Part shown: positions 8,743 through 19,482 of the stretch, one piece after another | Layout of the letters: each line of letters begins with the position of its first letter | Position numbering within the stretch: the stretch's first letter is position 1 | NCBI RefSeq assembly: GCF_009192735.1 | Contig: NZ_VTFU01000003.1 | Span: 124,001 to 188,000, forward strand | DNA from: Arthrobacter gandavensis | GTDB taxonomy: Bacteria > Actinomycetota > Actinomycetes > Actinomycetales > Micrococcaceae | Reading direction: 5' to 3' | Length of the DNA stretch: 64,000 bases | Notes under the pieces: generated by a model | Told to the model about the DNA's origin: nothing | Database searches by the model: none | Seen by the model: only the letters and a program-made list of their open reading frames with translations | Translations under genes and position numbers: made by a program

Positions 8743-9876
8743 ATGTCCACTGCCCAGATCATCCTGCTTTCACTGCTCCCAGCCCTCGCGGCGGTGGGCG
8801 CGGTGTGGGCTCTGGTACGGCGGCGGCGCCGCAGAACCGCGGCCCGTGCCGTCGTCAAAACCCTGGCACCGGGGCATCAAAGAGTTGCCGTGGTCATCAA
8901 TCCCATCAAGGTCCAGGCTCCGGCGGCGCGGGCGCTGCTGGAGCAGGCGTGCGAGCTGGCCGGCTGGGACCCGCCGCTGTTTCTGGAAACCACGGTCGAC
9001 AGCCCCGGCTTTGAACAGGCGCGCTGGGCGGTGCAGTCAGGGGCCGACGTCGTCGTTGCGGCCGGCGGGGACGGAACCGTGCGTGAGGTGGCCCGCGCCC
9101 TGGCCAACAATCCGGCCGCCCTCGGACTCCTCCCGCTGGGGACCGGGAACCTGCTGGCGCGGAACCTCGGCCTGCCGGTCCTGGACCTCCCGGCGGCCGT
9201 AAGCACCGCGCTGCACGGGCAGGAACGGCGCATCGACATGGGCACCATGACACAGGAAAACTCGGTCACGGGCGAAATAAGCAGCAGCGCGTTCCTGGTG
9301 ATGGGCGGCATTGGACTGGATGCGGAAGTGCTGGCGGCCACCCGCGATGATCTCAAGGAACGAGTTGGCTGGATGGCCTACAGCGAGGCGGGCGTCCGGC
9401 TTTTGCCGGGCCGCCGGACCAAGATGTCCATTTCGCTGGACGGCGAACCGGCGCAGGTGCGCAAGGTGCGCAGCATCCTGTTCGCCAACATTGGGCGGCT
9501 GCCGGCCGGAATCGACTTCATCCCCGAGGCACGCATGGACGACGGACTCCTGGATGTGGTGGTCATGAGTCCGCGCAGCTTGGCCGGCTGGCTGTGGCTG
9601 GCCGGCAAGGTGGTCACGAGGTATCCCAAGGACCTTCCGGTCATTGACCACCGCCGGGCAAAGACTGTGGAAATCAGCGTCAGCCAACCCACCCGGACCC
9701 AATTGGACGGCGACGTTACCGGAGCCGCCACCACCGTGCGCGTTGAAGTGAATCCGCTGGCACTGCTGATCCGGTCTCCGGCACCGTCCCGGCCGCGGCC
9801 CCGGCCGTTTGGCGGCCGGAACCAAGCGGTTCCGGACCGGAACGGGGCCGTGCCGGGACGGCAGTTCCAGGAGTAG
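8743..9876 (+). CDS. Diacylglycerol/lipid kinase family protein
   Basis: A DagK-like lipid kinase. The nucleotide-binding motif VVAAGGDGTVREVARAL and the following LGLLPLGTGNLLARNLGL are diagnostic. One N-terminal hydrophobic segment (QIILLSLLPALAAVGAVWALV) precedes a basic RRRRRR stretch, so the kinase is probably tethered to the membrane facing the cytoplasm. The 377-residue length fits. In actinobacteria such kinases phosphorylate diacylglycerol or other lipids; the exact lipid is unknown. ATG 8743 was chosen; an in-frame ATG at 8728 is also possible. It is convergent with the next gene, stops 9 nt apart. Confidence 0.88.
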   Translation: MSTAQIILLSLLPALAAVGAVWALVRRRRRRTAARAVVKTLAPGHQRVAVVINPIKVQAPAARALLEQACELAGWDPPLFLETTVDSPGFEQARWAVQSGADVVVAAGGDGTVREVARALANNPAALGLLPLGTGNLLARNLGLPVLDLPAAVSTALHGQERRIDMGTMTQENSVTGEISSSAFLVMGGIGLDAEVLAATRDDLKERVGWMAYSEAGVRLLPGRRTKMSISLDGEPAQVRKVRSILFANIGRLPAGIDFIPEARMDDGLLDVVVMSPRSLAGWLWLAGKVVTRYPKDLPVIDHRRAKTVEISVSQPTRTQLDGDVTGAATTVRVEVNPLALLIRSPAPSRPRPRPFGGRNQAVPDRNGAVPGRQFQE

Positions 9877-9885
9877 CCGCGGCTC

Positions 9886-10158
9886 CTAGGAGTCCTGGGT
9901 GCCTTCGGCGTCCGTGTAGCCGCCTTCTTCCTTGGCCCGGCTGCCGCCGTCGGCGTCGTCTTTGTCGGTGTACTCGCCCTCGTCGTCACGGTTAACCGAT
10001 GCGGGCGAGGCCTGCTCCCGGATCAGCTGCTCTTCCTCGGCAAAGCGGATGTCGTTGCCCTGGTCGCCGGCGTCACCGCGCCAGTTGTCATCACCGGTGG
10101 ACTGACCGCTCGGCTTGGGGTCGGTCAGCTGTTCTTCCTCATTGGGGTATTCAGACAT
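9886..10158 (-). CDS. Small acidic, probably disordered protein
   Basis: A 90-residue protein very rich in Glu, Asp, Gly, Ser and Gln, with no hydrophobic segment or cysteine. The element EEEQL occurs twice (near residues 7-11 and 45-49), and EYTDKDDADG is echoed by GYTDAEGTQD near the C-terminus. ATG 10158 has the good ribosome site AGGAAGG 6-8 nt upstream, which supports a real gene despite low complexity. I do not recognise the family. Similar small acidic proteins are widespread but uncharacterised in Micrococcaceae. Confidence 0.65.
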   Translation of the reverse strand: MSEYPNEEEQLTDPKPSGQSTGDDNWRGDAGDQGNDIRFAEEEQLIREQASPASVNRDDEGEYTDKDDADGGSRAKEEGGYTDAEGTQDS

Positions 10159-10286
10159 GCGCTTACCTTCCTGAACGTTCACACAGGACCGGCTCCGGCC
10201 CTGCAACCGTGTGCGAAAACACCGCACTCTTACCATCAGCATACTTACGACTGCGGAAACGGCGAAAGCCGGCTTCCGTCGCCGGG

Positions 10287-11261
10287 CTAGGACGTGAGCA
10301 TCAGCCGCACCGCGGTTTCGGAGGCCGAGAACCCGGCTATGCCGATAACCTCACCGTCCAGGAAGCGGTCCACGACCCGGGGATCGATATACGATTTCCG
10401 GGCCACGGCAGGGGTGTTTCCCAGATGCTCGGCCACCTTGCGGGTTGTGGCGGTCACGGCCTTCTGCCGGTCCTTCTTGGTGGCGGCCAGGGGGTGTGCG
10501 CGGGCCAGATGCATGGCTGCCACGACGGTGGCCTGCCAGGTGCGGAAATCCTTGGCCGTGAAGTCGCCGCCGGTCACCTCCTTCAGGAACGAATTCAGTG
10601 ACGAGCCGGTGATGCTGTGCCACTGGCCGTCGGCGTCCTGGTACGCAAGCGCGGTGTCGGGACGGGGCCGGGCGAGCATCGGTTCCAGGGCGGCCACCAG
10701 GTCGGGGTCCTCGATGAGGGTGTGCCATTCCTGCCCGCTCTTGCCGGGGAAATCGAACCTCACCTCGCTGCCCCGCACCGTGACATGCTCCACGCGCAGG
10801 GTGGTGGTTCCGTAGGAGCCATTGACCTCCGCGTAGCGTTCCCCGCCAATCCGCAGGGCGCCGGCGTCGACAATACGCAGTGCGGCCGCATAGGCGCGCT
10901 GCGGGCCGCTGCCCCCGGCGCGCAAATGCTTGGTAATCAGCCGCCGGGCGGCCGGAAGCGCCTGCGCGAACTCCAGGGACCGGTCAAATTTCTCGCGGTC
11001 CTTCATCTCCCGCCAGTGCGGATGATAAATGTACTGCCGCCGGCCGGCGCCGTCCGTTCCGGTGGCCTGGATGTGCCCGTTGGGATAGGGACTGATCCAT
11101 ACCTCCGTCCACGCCGGAGGTATGGCCAGTGAACGGATGCGCTCCAGCGTTTCCCGATCCGTCAGCACGTCGCCGCGCAGGTCCCGGTAGCTGAAACCCC
11201 GCCCCCACCGCCGGCGTGAGTATCCCGGATGCTCGCAGTTGCTTCTCCGCAGCCGCACCAT
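10287..11261 (-). CDS. DNA topoisomerase IB
   Basis: A eukaryote/poxvirus-like type IB topoisomerase that relaxes supercoils through a 3'-phosphotyrosine. The N-terminal part (GFSYRDLRGDVLTDRETLERIRSLAIPPAW, HIQATGTDGAGRRQY) and the catalytic core (IGGERYAEVNGSYGTTTLR, GKSGQEWH, KDFRTWQATVVAA) match the bacterial family. The nucleophile is probably Tyr291 in RKSYIDPRVVDRF. The protein has 324 residues from ATG 11261, chosen over an upstream in-frame start because the conserved N-terminus begins there. It stands alone on the minus strand. Bacterial members are accessory enzymes, common in soil actinobacteria. Confidence 0.9.
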   Translation of the reverse strand: MVRLRRSNCEHPGYSRRRWGRGFSYRDLRGDVLTDRETLERIRSLAIPPAWTEVWISPYPNGHIQATGTDGAGRRQYIYHPHWREMKDREKFDRSLEFAQALPAARRLITKHLRAGGSGPQRAYAAALRIVDAGALRIGGERYAEVNGSYGTTTLRVEHVTVRGSEVRFDFPGKSGQEWHTLIEDPDLVAALEPMLARPRPDTALAYQDADGQWHSITGSSLNSFLKEVTGGDFTAKDFRTWQATVVAAMHLARAHPLAATKKDRQKAVTATTRKVAEHLGNTPAVARKSYIDPRVVDRFLDGEVIGIAGFSASETAVRLMLTS

Positions 11262-11360
11262 GTTCGTTCTCGTTTCGGGTCGTTCCCACAGCCCGGAACA
11301 CCCGGACGGCATTCCGCTCCGGGTGCGGGCATTGTCTTACCGGTTGCCCCTGCGCCGAGA

Positions 11361-12329
11361 TTAGTCCTTCAACAGCCCCTGTAGCCAGAGGTCGGCAGAG
11401 CGGAATGCCTCGTCGCTGGTGTGTTTGGGAATCTCCGGCTCCCGGTGGTCGGCCCGGGGATAGGACCCCAGGAACCGCAGCTTCGGGCTGATGCGGTGCA
11501 GGCCCTTCAGTGCATCCGCCATCCGGGCGTCGCCAATGTGCCCGTCGGCGTCGATGCTGAAGAAGTAGTCCCCCAGGAACAGACCGGTGGGCCGGGACTC
11601 GATGCGGCTGAGGTTTACTCCGCGCGTGGAGAACTGGTCCAGGATTTCCATCAGGGCACCCGGGTGGTCTTCCGGCAGCGGCACCACGAGGGTGGTTTTG
11701 TCAGCCCCGGTGGGCGCCGGCAAGCCGGGACCCGCGCTGAGGAGCACGAAGCGGGTCACGGCGTCGGCGACGTCACCAATATCCCGGCGCAGCACCTCCA
11801 GCCCCAGCCGCTCGGCCACCAGCGGCGAGCAGATGGCCGCGTCGTATCCCGGTTTCGCCGATGCCAGGCCCGTGGCCGCGGCGGCGGTTGACGACGCGGG
11901 CAGATATTCCGCCTGGGGAATGTTTTTATCCGCCCAGTCACGGCACTGCGCCCAGGCATGGGAATGCGTGGAAACAGTGGAGATGTCGGCCAGCTCCAGC
12001 CCGGGGCGCACCGCCAGGACAAAGGTAATGGACACCAGGATTTCACGCTGGATGCGCAGCGGGTCACCAGTGGAAATCGCGTCCAGCGTGGCGCTGACGC
12101 CGCCCTCCACGGAATTCTCGATGGGCACCACCGCGGCATCCGCGCGTCCGCTGCGAACCATTTCCAGGGCGGCGCTCACGCTGGTGGCGGGAATCCGCGT
12201 GGCTGTGTCCGCTCCCGGAACCTGCAGCAGGGCGGCCTCGGTGAACGTTCCCTCCGGCCCCAGGTAGGTGTAAGTTGGCGCGCCGGAGTCCGACCCTTCC
12301 CCGCCGACCGCACCCAGCGGAGTACTCAT
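11361..12329 (-). CDS. pheA: Prephenate dehydratase
   Basis: Converts prephenate to phenylpyruvate in phenylalanine synthesis. The catalytic domain opens YTYLGPEGTFTEAAL and contains the diagnostic TRFVLL (AVTRFVLLSAGP). A C-terminal ACT domain (HPGALMEILDQFSTRGVNLSRIESRP) with the ESRP motif binds phenylalanine for feedback control. Length 322 residues, with no chorismate mutase domain, as in other actinobacteria. The ATG overlaps the stop of the upstream rhodanese gene by 4 nt (ATGA), so the two are probably translationally coupled. Confidence 0.95.
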   Translation of the reverse strand: MSTPLGAVGGEGSDSGAPTYTYLGPEGTFTEAALLQVPGADTATRIPATSVSAALEMVRSGRADAAVVPIENSVEGGVSATLDAISTGDPLRIQREILVSITFVLAVRPGLELADISTVSTHSHAWAQCRDWADKNIPQAEYLPASSTAAAATGLASAKPGYDAAICSPLVAERLGLEVLRRDIGDVADAVTRFVLLSAGPGLPAPTGADKTTLVVPLPEDHPGALMEILDQFSTRGVNLSRIESRPTGLFLGDYFFSIDADGHIGDARMADALKGLHRISPKLRFLGSYPRADHREPEIPKHTSDEAFRSADLWLQGLLKD

Positions 12330-12643
12330 ACGACGGTCGGTTCCTGCCCGTTGTCGGACACCATGGGCTTGCCTGCTTCCAGCCATGCCCCCATGCCTCC
12401 GGTGACGTTCACCGCGGAGTAGCCATGGGACTCCAGCCAAGCGGTGGCGCGGGCGCTGCGCCCGCCGGTGCGGCAGATGACCGCCAGGTCCTGGTCGGGA
12501 TCCAGGTCCTCAATGCGGTCGGGCAGCGCGTCGAGGGGAATGTGGATGGCGCCGTCGACATGGCCCGCTTCCCATTCGTAGTCTTCCCGCACATCCAAAA
12601 TCTTGGCGTTGCTGCTGATGTCGCCGACGGATACGTTTTCCAT
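12326..12643 (-). CDS. Rhodanese-domain sulfurtransferase
   Basis: A single-domain rhodanese of 105 residues. Active-site loop CRTGGRSAR has its cysteine at about residue 57, and ILDVREDYEWEAGHVDGAIHIPL is the typical first half. It presumably carries a persulfide in the cytoplasm; the acceptor is unknown. ATG 12643 was chosen because the domain begins there. Its stop overlaps the pheA start (ATGA). The pairing with pheA has no obvious metabolic logic. Confidence 0.88.
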   Translation of the reverse strand: MENVSVGDISSNAKILDVREDYEWEAGHVDGAIHIPLDALPDRIEDLDPDQDLAVICRTGGRSARATAWLESHGYSAVNVTGGMGAWLEAGKPMVSDNGQEPTVV

Positions 12644-12678
12644 TTCCCGGACTCCTGTTCCTTGCGTGATGGGGACCC

Positions 12679-12694
12679 GTCCGGCAAGCCGGAC
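12679..12694. repeat. Inverted repeat in the rhodanese/amidase divergent region
   Basis: GTCCGGCAAGCCGGAC is a perfect 7-bp inverted repeat with a 2-nt centre, between two divergent genes. It could be a small operator or a leader hairpin; no regulator is adjacent. Confidence 0.35.
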
Positions 12695-12724
12695 ACGGGC
12701 CTCCGTGTCGATTCCATCCCAGCC

Positions 12725-12730
12725 TATAGT
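12725..12730 (+). promoter_or_regulatory. Possible -10 element of the amidase gene
   Basis: TATAGT lies 44 nt upstream of the amidase ATG and differs from the consensus at one base. No good -35 is seen at 16-19 bp upstream, so this is a weak call. Confidence 0.3.
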
Positions 12731-12774
12731 GGGAGCCCTGCCCGGAAAATAATCCCGCACATCCCGGAGGTCAC

Positions 12775-14220
12775 ATGCCCGTTCCGCCACTTCCCGGCTC
12801 CGCCTATCTGCCGCCGGACGAGCCAACGGCCGTTGAGTGGCGGGACCGCCTGGCATCAGGGGATGTCAGCGCCCGCGAGGTGACCGGGCTCTTCATGAGC
12901 CGCATCGAGGAACGAAACCCCGCCTTGGGCGCCTTCCTGCTGCCCACCCCGGAAACGGCGATGCGGGAGGCCGCCGCCGCCGACGAGCGGTTTGCCCGCG
13001 GGGGGCCGGTGGGTATCCTCCACGGCATGCCGCTGGCCCACAAGGACCTGGCCGACGTAGCCGGAGTCCCCACCACCCTGGGCACCACCGCGCTGGAACC
13101 CTACACCCCGGCACAGGATGGCCCGCTTCCGGCCGTCCTGCGCCGCGCCGGCGCCATCAGCCTGGGCAAAACGCAGGTTCCGGAATTCGGGCTGAGCAGT
13201 TACAGCGAGAATTTCGTGGGACCTCCGGCGCGCAACCCCCTGGATCCCACCCGGAGCCCCGGTGGTTCCAGCGGCGGCAGCGCCGCCGCAGTGGCCGCGG
13301 GAATGCTTCCGTTTGCCCCGGGCACCGACGGCGGCGGGTCCGTGCGCATTCCGGCGGCAGCCACCGGCCTGGTGGGACTGAAACCGAACCGCGGACGGGT
13401 GCCCGCCGGCGGCGGACAGAACGACCTGGGGCAGTTCGTGGTGGCCGGCCCGCTGGCGCGCACGGCAGCGGACGCCGCCCTGATGCTGGACGCCATGGTT
13501 GCCGAACCCAACTACCACGCGACGTCGGCCGCTCCCCTTGACGGCAGCTTCCTGGCCGCAGCACTGCGCGCCGAGGGAAGGTTCCGCATTGGCCTGAGCA
13601 CGGTTTCACCGTTCTCTTCCCGCTTGGACATCACACTGGATCCCGAGGCCACCGCGGCACTGGAGGCCGGGGTCCGGGACCTCACGGCGGCGGGACACGA
13701 CGTGGTGGATGCGGACCTCAGCTATGACGAGAACTACCCGGACGCCTTCCGGACGGTGTGGACGGCATCGCTGGCAACACTGGAGCTGCCCGATGGCGCG
13801 GAGGCGAGACTGACGCCGCTGACTGCCGCCGTCCGCCGCCGCGCCCTGCGCCGCTCAGCGGCGGACCTCGTTGCGGCCATGGACATCCTGCGCCGGTTCG
13901 AAGCGGACACCATCCGCGCGTACAGCGCCTACGACATGATCCTCACTCCGACCCTGGGCATGACTCCGCGCCCGCTGGGCTGGTACCAGGAAAACAGGGC
14001 CGGGGCCGAAGGATGGGACGAGGACGCCCTGGGCATGGAGGACTACGCCCGGCAGTGCCGGTACTCCCCCTTCACCTCCATGGTGAATGTCTGTGGACTG
14101 CCCGCCATCACCGTGCCGACCCTGACGACGGAAACCGGACTTTCCATGGGTATCCAGCTCATCGGCCGGCCCGGAGCTGAAGCACAGCTGCTGGCCGTGG
14201 CCGCCCAACTGGAGAAATAA
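12775..14220 (+). CDS. Amidase (amidase-signature family)
   Basis: A 481-residue serine amidase. The catalytic Lys-Ser-Ser triad can be placed: Lys in PLAHKDLADVAG (about residue 87) and the two serines in the Gly/Ser-rich signature SPGGSSGGSAAAVAAGM (about residues 158-174). Family members hydrolyse carboxylic amides, including indoleacetamide and other aryl or alkyl amides, and some are GatA-like. There is no gatB or gatC here, so this is a free catabolic amidase of unknown substrate. GGAGG lies 5 nt upstream of ATG. It is divergent from the rhodanese-pheA pair. Confidence 0.9.
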   Translation: MPVPPLPGSAYLPPDEPTAVEWRDRLASGDVSAREVTGLFMSRIEERNPALGAFLLPTPETAMREAAAADERFARGGPVGILHGMPLAHKDLADVAGVPTTLGTTALEPYTPAQDGPLPAVLRRAGAISLGKTQVPEFGLSSYSENFVGPPARNPLDPTRSPGGSSGGSAAAVAAGMLPFAPGTDGGGSVRIPAAATGLVGLKPNRGRVPAGGGQNDLGQFVVAGPLARTAADAALMLDAMVAEPNYHATSAAPLDGSFLAAALRAEGRFRIGLSTVSPFSSRLDITLDPEATAALEAGVRDLTAAGHDVVDADLSYDENYPDAFRTVWTASLATLELPDGAEARLTPLTAAVRRRALRRSAADLVAAMDILRRFEADTIRAYSAYDMILTPTLGMTPRPLGWYQENRAGAEGWDEDALGMEDYARQCRYSPFTSMVNVCGLPAITVPTLTTETGLSMGIQLIGRPGAEAQLLAVAAQLEK

Positions 14221-14373
14221 ACCGCACATCCTATCCCACGCCGTCCCACAGCCCTTCCCAACAGCCGTAACAGTGTGCCGTGGCACCGATTTGTTCGTGA
14301 CGTTTCTCACCGGGGATCCCGCGGCAAAAGCCGCAGGACGGAGATTTCGGGGCTGACGCCGCTGGAGACTCCC

Positions 14374-15867
<1,494 letters not shown>

Positions 15868-15899
15868 CCGCAGCACCGCACCACCCCGGGCTCCCGGGA

Positions 15900-15933
15900 A
15901 ACAACGACGACGGCACACGCCGTCGTCGTTGTT
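15900..15933 (+). terminator. Strong intrinsic terminator after the POT transporter
   Basis: A 15-bp perfect stem (AACAACGACGACGGC-type left arm) with a 4-nt ACAC loop, followed directly by the T-rich run GTTGTTT. This is the clearest intrinsic terminator in the window. Confidence 0.85.
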
Positions 15934-16025
15934 GTTTAAGTCCCGGCCCTGATGCTAAACCTGAAACAGTAAGCAGGCTGAGGATTAGTGCCGGGGAGTG
16001 GAGCTCCCGGCAGAAGGAGGACACC

Positions 16026-16262
16026 GTGACTGAACAGAACAGCGGGGGCGCCGGCAGGGATCCCGCCGAAGCAGCCGACAACCCGGCGGAAGCGCTGGCA
16101 AAGGACGCCGCGGACTTTGTTCCCGACGGCACCGGGGACCTGAATGAAACCGACGACCAGGTGGAGGTCCATGCCAGCATTTCCGAAGGCATGAACGCGG
16201 AAAACAAGACCTCCGGCACCACGTCCGCGGGTTCGGCCACAGCCGACGGCGGGAAACCCTAA
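16026..16262 (+). CDS. Small acidic low-complexity protein
   Basis: A 78-residue product rich in Ala, Gly, Asp, Glu, Ser and Thr, with no hydrophobic core and no cysteine. The GTG start has AAGGAGG 5 nt upstream, one of the best ribosome sites here, and a normal stop, so it is probably expressed. The middle ([20 protein letters not shown]) is the only part with some predicted order. I do not recognise it. It precedes pgm by 49 nt on the same strand. Confidence 0.6.
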   Translation: MTEQNSGGAGRDPAEAADNPAEALAKDAADFVPDGTGDLNETDDQVEVHASISEGMNAENKTSGTTSAGSATADGGKP

Positions 16263-16311
16263 AAGAGCGCCACTCCTGCCAACACGGCCTTTGTTTGGCA
16301 TGCTTAGGAGT

Positions 16312-17943
16312 ATGTCTAACCGAGCTGGCACAGTTGCCCAATCCTCCGACCTTGTTGACCTGACGGCGCTCTTGGATGCCTACTACGACATCAAGCCCGA
16401 CATGCACGACCCATCGCAGCGCGTGGTCTTCGGCACGTCGGGGCACCGCGGATCCTCCCTGAACGGCGCGTTCAACGAACCCCACATCGCCGCCATCACG
16501 CAGGCGATTGTCGAGTACCGCACGGGCCAGGGCATCACCGGCCCCCTGTTCATGGGCAAGGACACCCACGCCCTGTCCGAGCCGGCGCAGAACACCGCAC
16601 TGGAGGTCCTGGCCGGCAACGGGGTAAACGTCCTGATTGATTCCCGCAACGGGTTCACCCCCACCCCCGCCCTGAGCCACGCCATCCTGAAATACAACAC
16701 CGGCCGCACCGAGGAAGCTGACGGGATCATCATCACGCCGTCGCATAATCCCCCGGCGGACGGCGGCTTCAAATACAACCCGCCAACCGGCGGGCCCGCG
16801 GGGTCCGAGGCCACCAACTGGATTGCGAACCGCGCCAATGAGCTCCTGGAAGACGGACTGCGCGGGGTCAAGCGCATTCCGCTCGGCGAAGCCCGGCTGG
16901 CAGATTCGGTGGGCACCTATGACTTCCTGCAGAACTACGTCCAGGACCTCCCCTCGGTCCTGGACCTGGACGCCATCCGCGGATCCGGCCTGCACATCGG
17001 AGCGGACCCGCTCGGTGGCGCATCCGTGGATTACTGGGGCGCCATCGCCGAGATGCACCAGCTGAACCTGACCGTGGTCAACCCGAACGTGGACCCGCAG
17101 TGGGCCTTCATGACCCTGGACTGGGACGAGAAGATCCGCATGGACTGCTCCTCGCCTTACGCCATGGCCTCCCTGATCTCCCGCGCCGAAGAATACGACA
17201 TTGCCACCGGTAACGACGCCGACGCCGACCGCCACGGAATCGTCACTCCGGATGCCGGGCTGATGAACCCCAACCACTACCTCGCCGTTGCCATCGACTA
17301 CCTGTACCGCAACCGCGGCGACTGGCCGAAGGACGCCGTGGTGGGCAAAACGCTGGTGTCCTCCTCCATGATCGACCGCGTCACCGCGGAGCTGGGCCGA
17401 ACCCTGATGGAGGTTCCCGTCGGATTCAAGTGGTTTGTGCCGGGACTGCTCACCGGCAAGGCGGCTTTCGGCGGCGAGGAATCCGCCGGCGCGTCCTTCC
17501 TGCGCCGGGACGGCAAGGTGTGGACCACCGACAAGGACGGCATCCTGCTGGCCCTGCTGGCCTCGGAAATCACCGCGGTGACGGGCAAGACTCCGTCCCA
17601 GCGCTACCGTGAACTCACCGCAAAGTTCGGCGACCCGGAGTACGCCCGCGTGGACGCACCGGCCAGCCGCGACCAGAAGGCGGCCCTGGCCAAGCTTTCG
17701 CCGTCGGACGTCACCGCCACCACCCTGGCGGGCGAGGAGATCACCGCCCGGCTCACCGAGGCGCCGGGCAACAACGCTCCGGTGGGCGGGCTGAAGGTGA
17801 CCACCGAGAACGCATGGTTTGCCGCGCGCCCCTCCGGCACTGAGGACGTGTACAAGATTTACGCGGAGTCCTTCAAGGGCATCGAGCACCTGCGCACGGT
17901 CCAGGCCGAGGCCAAGGCCATTGTGGACGGCGTCATTTCCTAG
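16312..17943 (+). CDS. pgm: Phosphoglucomutase (alpha-D-glucose phosphate-specific)
   Basis: Interconverts glucose 1-phosphate and glucose 6-phosphate, linking glycolysis to glycogen and envelope sugar synthesis. The phosphoserine loop is [14 protein letters not shown] (catalytic Ser about residue 147), with metal site [10 protein letters not shown], sugar-binding [11 protein letters not shown], and phosphate-binding [13 protein letters not shown]. The 543-residue length matches the E. coli Pgm type rather than the ManB type. ATG 16312 has TTAGGAG just upstream. A bidirectional hairpin follows. Confidence 0.96.
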   Translation: MSNRAGTVAQSSDLVDLTALLDAYYDIKPDMHDPSQRVVFGTSGHRGSSLNGAFNEPHIAAITQAIVEYRTGQGITGPLFMGKDTHALSEPAQNTALEVLAGNGVNVLIDSRNGFTPTPALSHAILKYNTGRTEEADGIIITPSHNPPADGGFKYNPPTGGPAGSEATNWIANRANELLEDGLRGVKRIPLGEARLADSVGTYDFLQNYVQDLPSVLDLDAIRGSGLHIGADPLGGASVDYWGAIAEMHQLNLTVVNPNVDPQWAFMTLDWDEKIRMDCSSPYAMASLISRAEEYDIATGNDADADRHGIVTPDAGLMNPNHYLAVAIDYLYRNRGDWPKDAVVGKTLVSSSMIDRVTAELGRTLMEVPVGFKWFVPGLLTGKAAFGGEESAGASFLRRDGKVWTTDKDGILLALLASEITAVTGKTPSQRYRELTAKFGDPEYARVDAPASRDQKAALAKLSPSDVTATTLAGEEITARLTEAPGNNAPVGGLKVTTENAWFAARPSGTEDVYKIYAESFKGIEHLRTVQAEAKAIVDGVIS

Positions 17944-17988
17944 CTCCCCGTTCGCGCCGCCGGACCTCTCCGGCCCAGTCCGCTGGAC

Positions 17989-18032
17989 GGCGGAAAGCGT
18001 CTTTCCCGCTCTCGGGAAGGGCGCTTTCCGCC
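17989..18032. terminator. Bidirectional terminator between pgm and aldehyde dehydrogenase
   Basis: Outer arms GGCGGAAAGCG / CGCTTTCCGCC pair perfectly over 11 bp, and an inner stem (CTTTCCCG / CGGGAAGG) continues the hairpin to a short loop. It lies between convergent stop codons, so it can serve both genes. Confidence 0.65.
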
Positions 18033-18072
18033 ATTTCGGGGATGGTGCCGCGGGCCGCGGATGCCGGGGCGC

Positions 18073-19482
18073 TCAGAGCAGGCGGCGCAGCAGCCGGCGC
18101 TTGAGCCCGGTGAAGGGCGGATACGCCATCTTCAGCGTGTCCAGCATGGTTCCCTTGGTGAAGACCGGGCGCAGCTGACTGAACGTGTCGAACGAATACT
18201 TGCCGTGGTAAGCGCCGGTGCCGGACGCGCCCGCACCACCAAAGGGCAGCCCGGGAACAGCCAGCTGAACCGTGCTGACATTGTGGTTCACGCTGCCCGC
18301 GCGCACTCCGCGTTCAAAGGCTTTCCGGGCTGCCGGGGACTGCGTGTAGAGGTAGGACGCCAGGGGCACGGGACGGGAGTTGATGAACGCCATGGCGTCG
18401 TCCAGGTCCTTGACGGTGAGCACGGGCAGGATGGGACCAAAGATCTCTTCCTGCATGACCGCCGAGTCCGGGGACACATCCGTCAGGATGGTTGGTTCCA
18501 AGTAGAGCGACTCCCGGTCGCCGCGCCCGCCGGCAAGGACAGTTCCGTCCCCGATCAGGCCGTGCAGGCGGTCCCAGTGACGGGTATTGATGATCCGGCC
18601 CAGATCCGCGCTCTTGGCCGGATCCTTGCCGTACAGCTCCGCGACGGCCTTGACGAGCTGCTTGCGGAGTTTGGGGGCCGCTTCCTCAGTCACGAGGACA
18701 TAGTCCGGTGCCACGCAGGTTTGACCGGCGTTGAGCATTTTGCCGAACACCAGGCGGCGGGCCACGGCGCCCATGTTTCCGTCCAGCACGACGGCGGGTG
18801 ACTTTCCGCCGAGTTCGAGCGTCACCGGAGTCAGGTGCTTGGCCGCAGCCTCCAGCACGACCCGGCCCACCCGCTCTCCTCCGGTGAAGAAGATGGAGTC
18901 AAAACGCTCGGAAAGGAGCGCAGTGCTGGCGTCCTGGCCACCCTCCACCACGACGACGGCGTCCGAGTCCAGATACTGCGGCAGCAGCTTCGCAATGGCC
19001 GCGGATGCAGCGGGTGCCAGCTCGGACGGTTTGAGGACAGCGGCATTGCCGGCGGCGAGCGCTCCGATCAGCGGGGCCAGCAGCAGCTGCACCGGGTAGT
19101 TCCACGGCGCAATGATCAGCACCACGCCCAGCGGCTGGGGCTCGGTCCTCGCTGAGGCGGGCTGCAGGCCCAATGGCACGGGGACCTTGGTGCCGCGGGC
19201 CCACTGCGCCAGGTGCTTCAGCGCGTACTCCGCTTCGGCGCGGGTAATGGACAGCTCGGTCAGGTATCCCTCAAGCGGGTTCTTCCCGAGATCGCTTGCC
19301 AGCGCGGCGGTGAACTCGGCTTCACGTTCTCTCAGCATGCGGATCAGTCCATGGAGCTGGGCGCGCCTCCATTCCAGCGGCCGGGTCCGGCCTGAGTCGT
19401 AGGAGCGGCGCACTGCGGCCACGAGGGAGCTGATCCCGGTTTCCGGAGTGTCTTCCGCTGCCTTCAGGACTTCGGCGCTCAT
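18073..19482 (-). CDS. Aldehyde dehydrogenase family protein
   Basis: An NAD(P)-dependent aldehyde dehydrogenase of 469 residues. The general base lies in VTLELGGKSPAVVL (Glu in ELGG) and the nucleophile Cys in MLNAGQTCVAPDYVLV. The compact length and the GQTCVAPDYVL context fit class 3-like (fatty or aromatic aldehyde) enzymes better than betaine aldehyde types. The start was set at ATG 19482, which overlaps the stop of the upstream SDR gene (ATGA). The SDR and this enzyme may oxidise an alcohol in two steps to the acid; the substrate is unknown. Confidence 0.9.
   Translation of the reverse strand: MSAEVLKAAEDTPETGISSLVAAVRRSYDSGRTRPLEWRRAQLHGLIRMLREREAEFTAALASDLGKNPLEGYLTELSITRAEAEYALKHLAQWARGTKVPVPLGLQPASARTEPQPLGVVLIIAPWNYPVQLLLAPLIGALAAGNAAVLKPSELAPAASAAIAKLLPQYLDSDAVVVVEGGQDASTALLSERFDSIFFTGGERVGRVVLEAAAKHLTPVTLELGGKSPAVVLDGNMGAVARRLVFGKMLNAGQTCVAPDYVLVTEEAAPKLRKQLVKAVAELYGKDPAKSADLGRIINTRHWDRLHGLIGDGTVLAGGRGDRESLYLEPTILTDVSPDSAVMQEEIFGPILPVLTVKDLDDAMAFINSRPVPLASYLYTQSPAARKAFERGVRAGSVNHNVSTVQLAVPGLPFGGAGASGTGAYHGKYSFDTFSQLRPVFTKGTMLDTLKMAYPPFTGLKRRLLRRLL

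Noticed and set aside
15985-17889. A 634-codon open frame on the minus strand
   Set aside because: It is the complement of pgm and the small acidic gene. High GC keeps antisense frames open; the Val/Gly/His-rich product has no motif.
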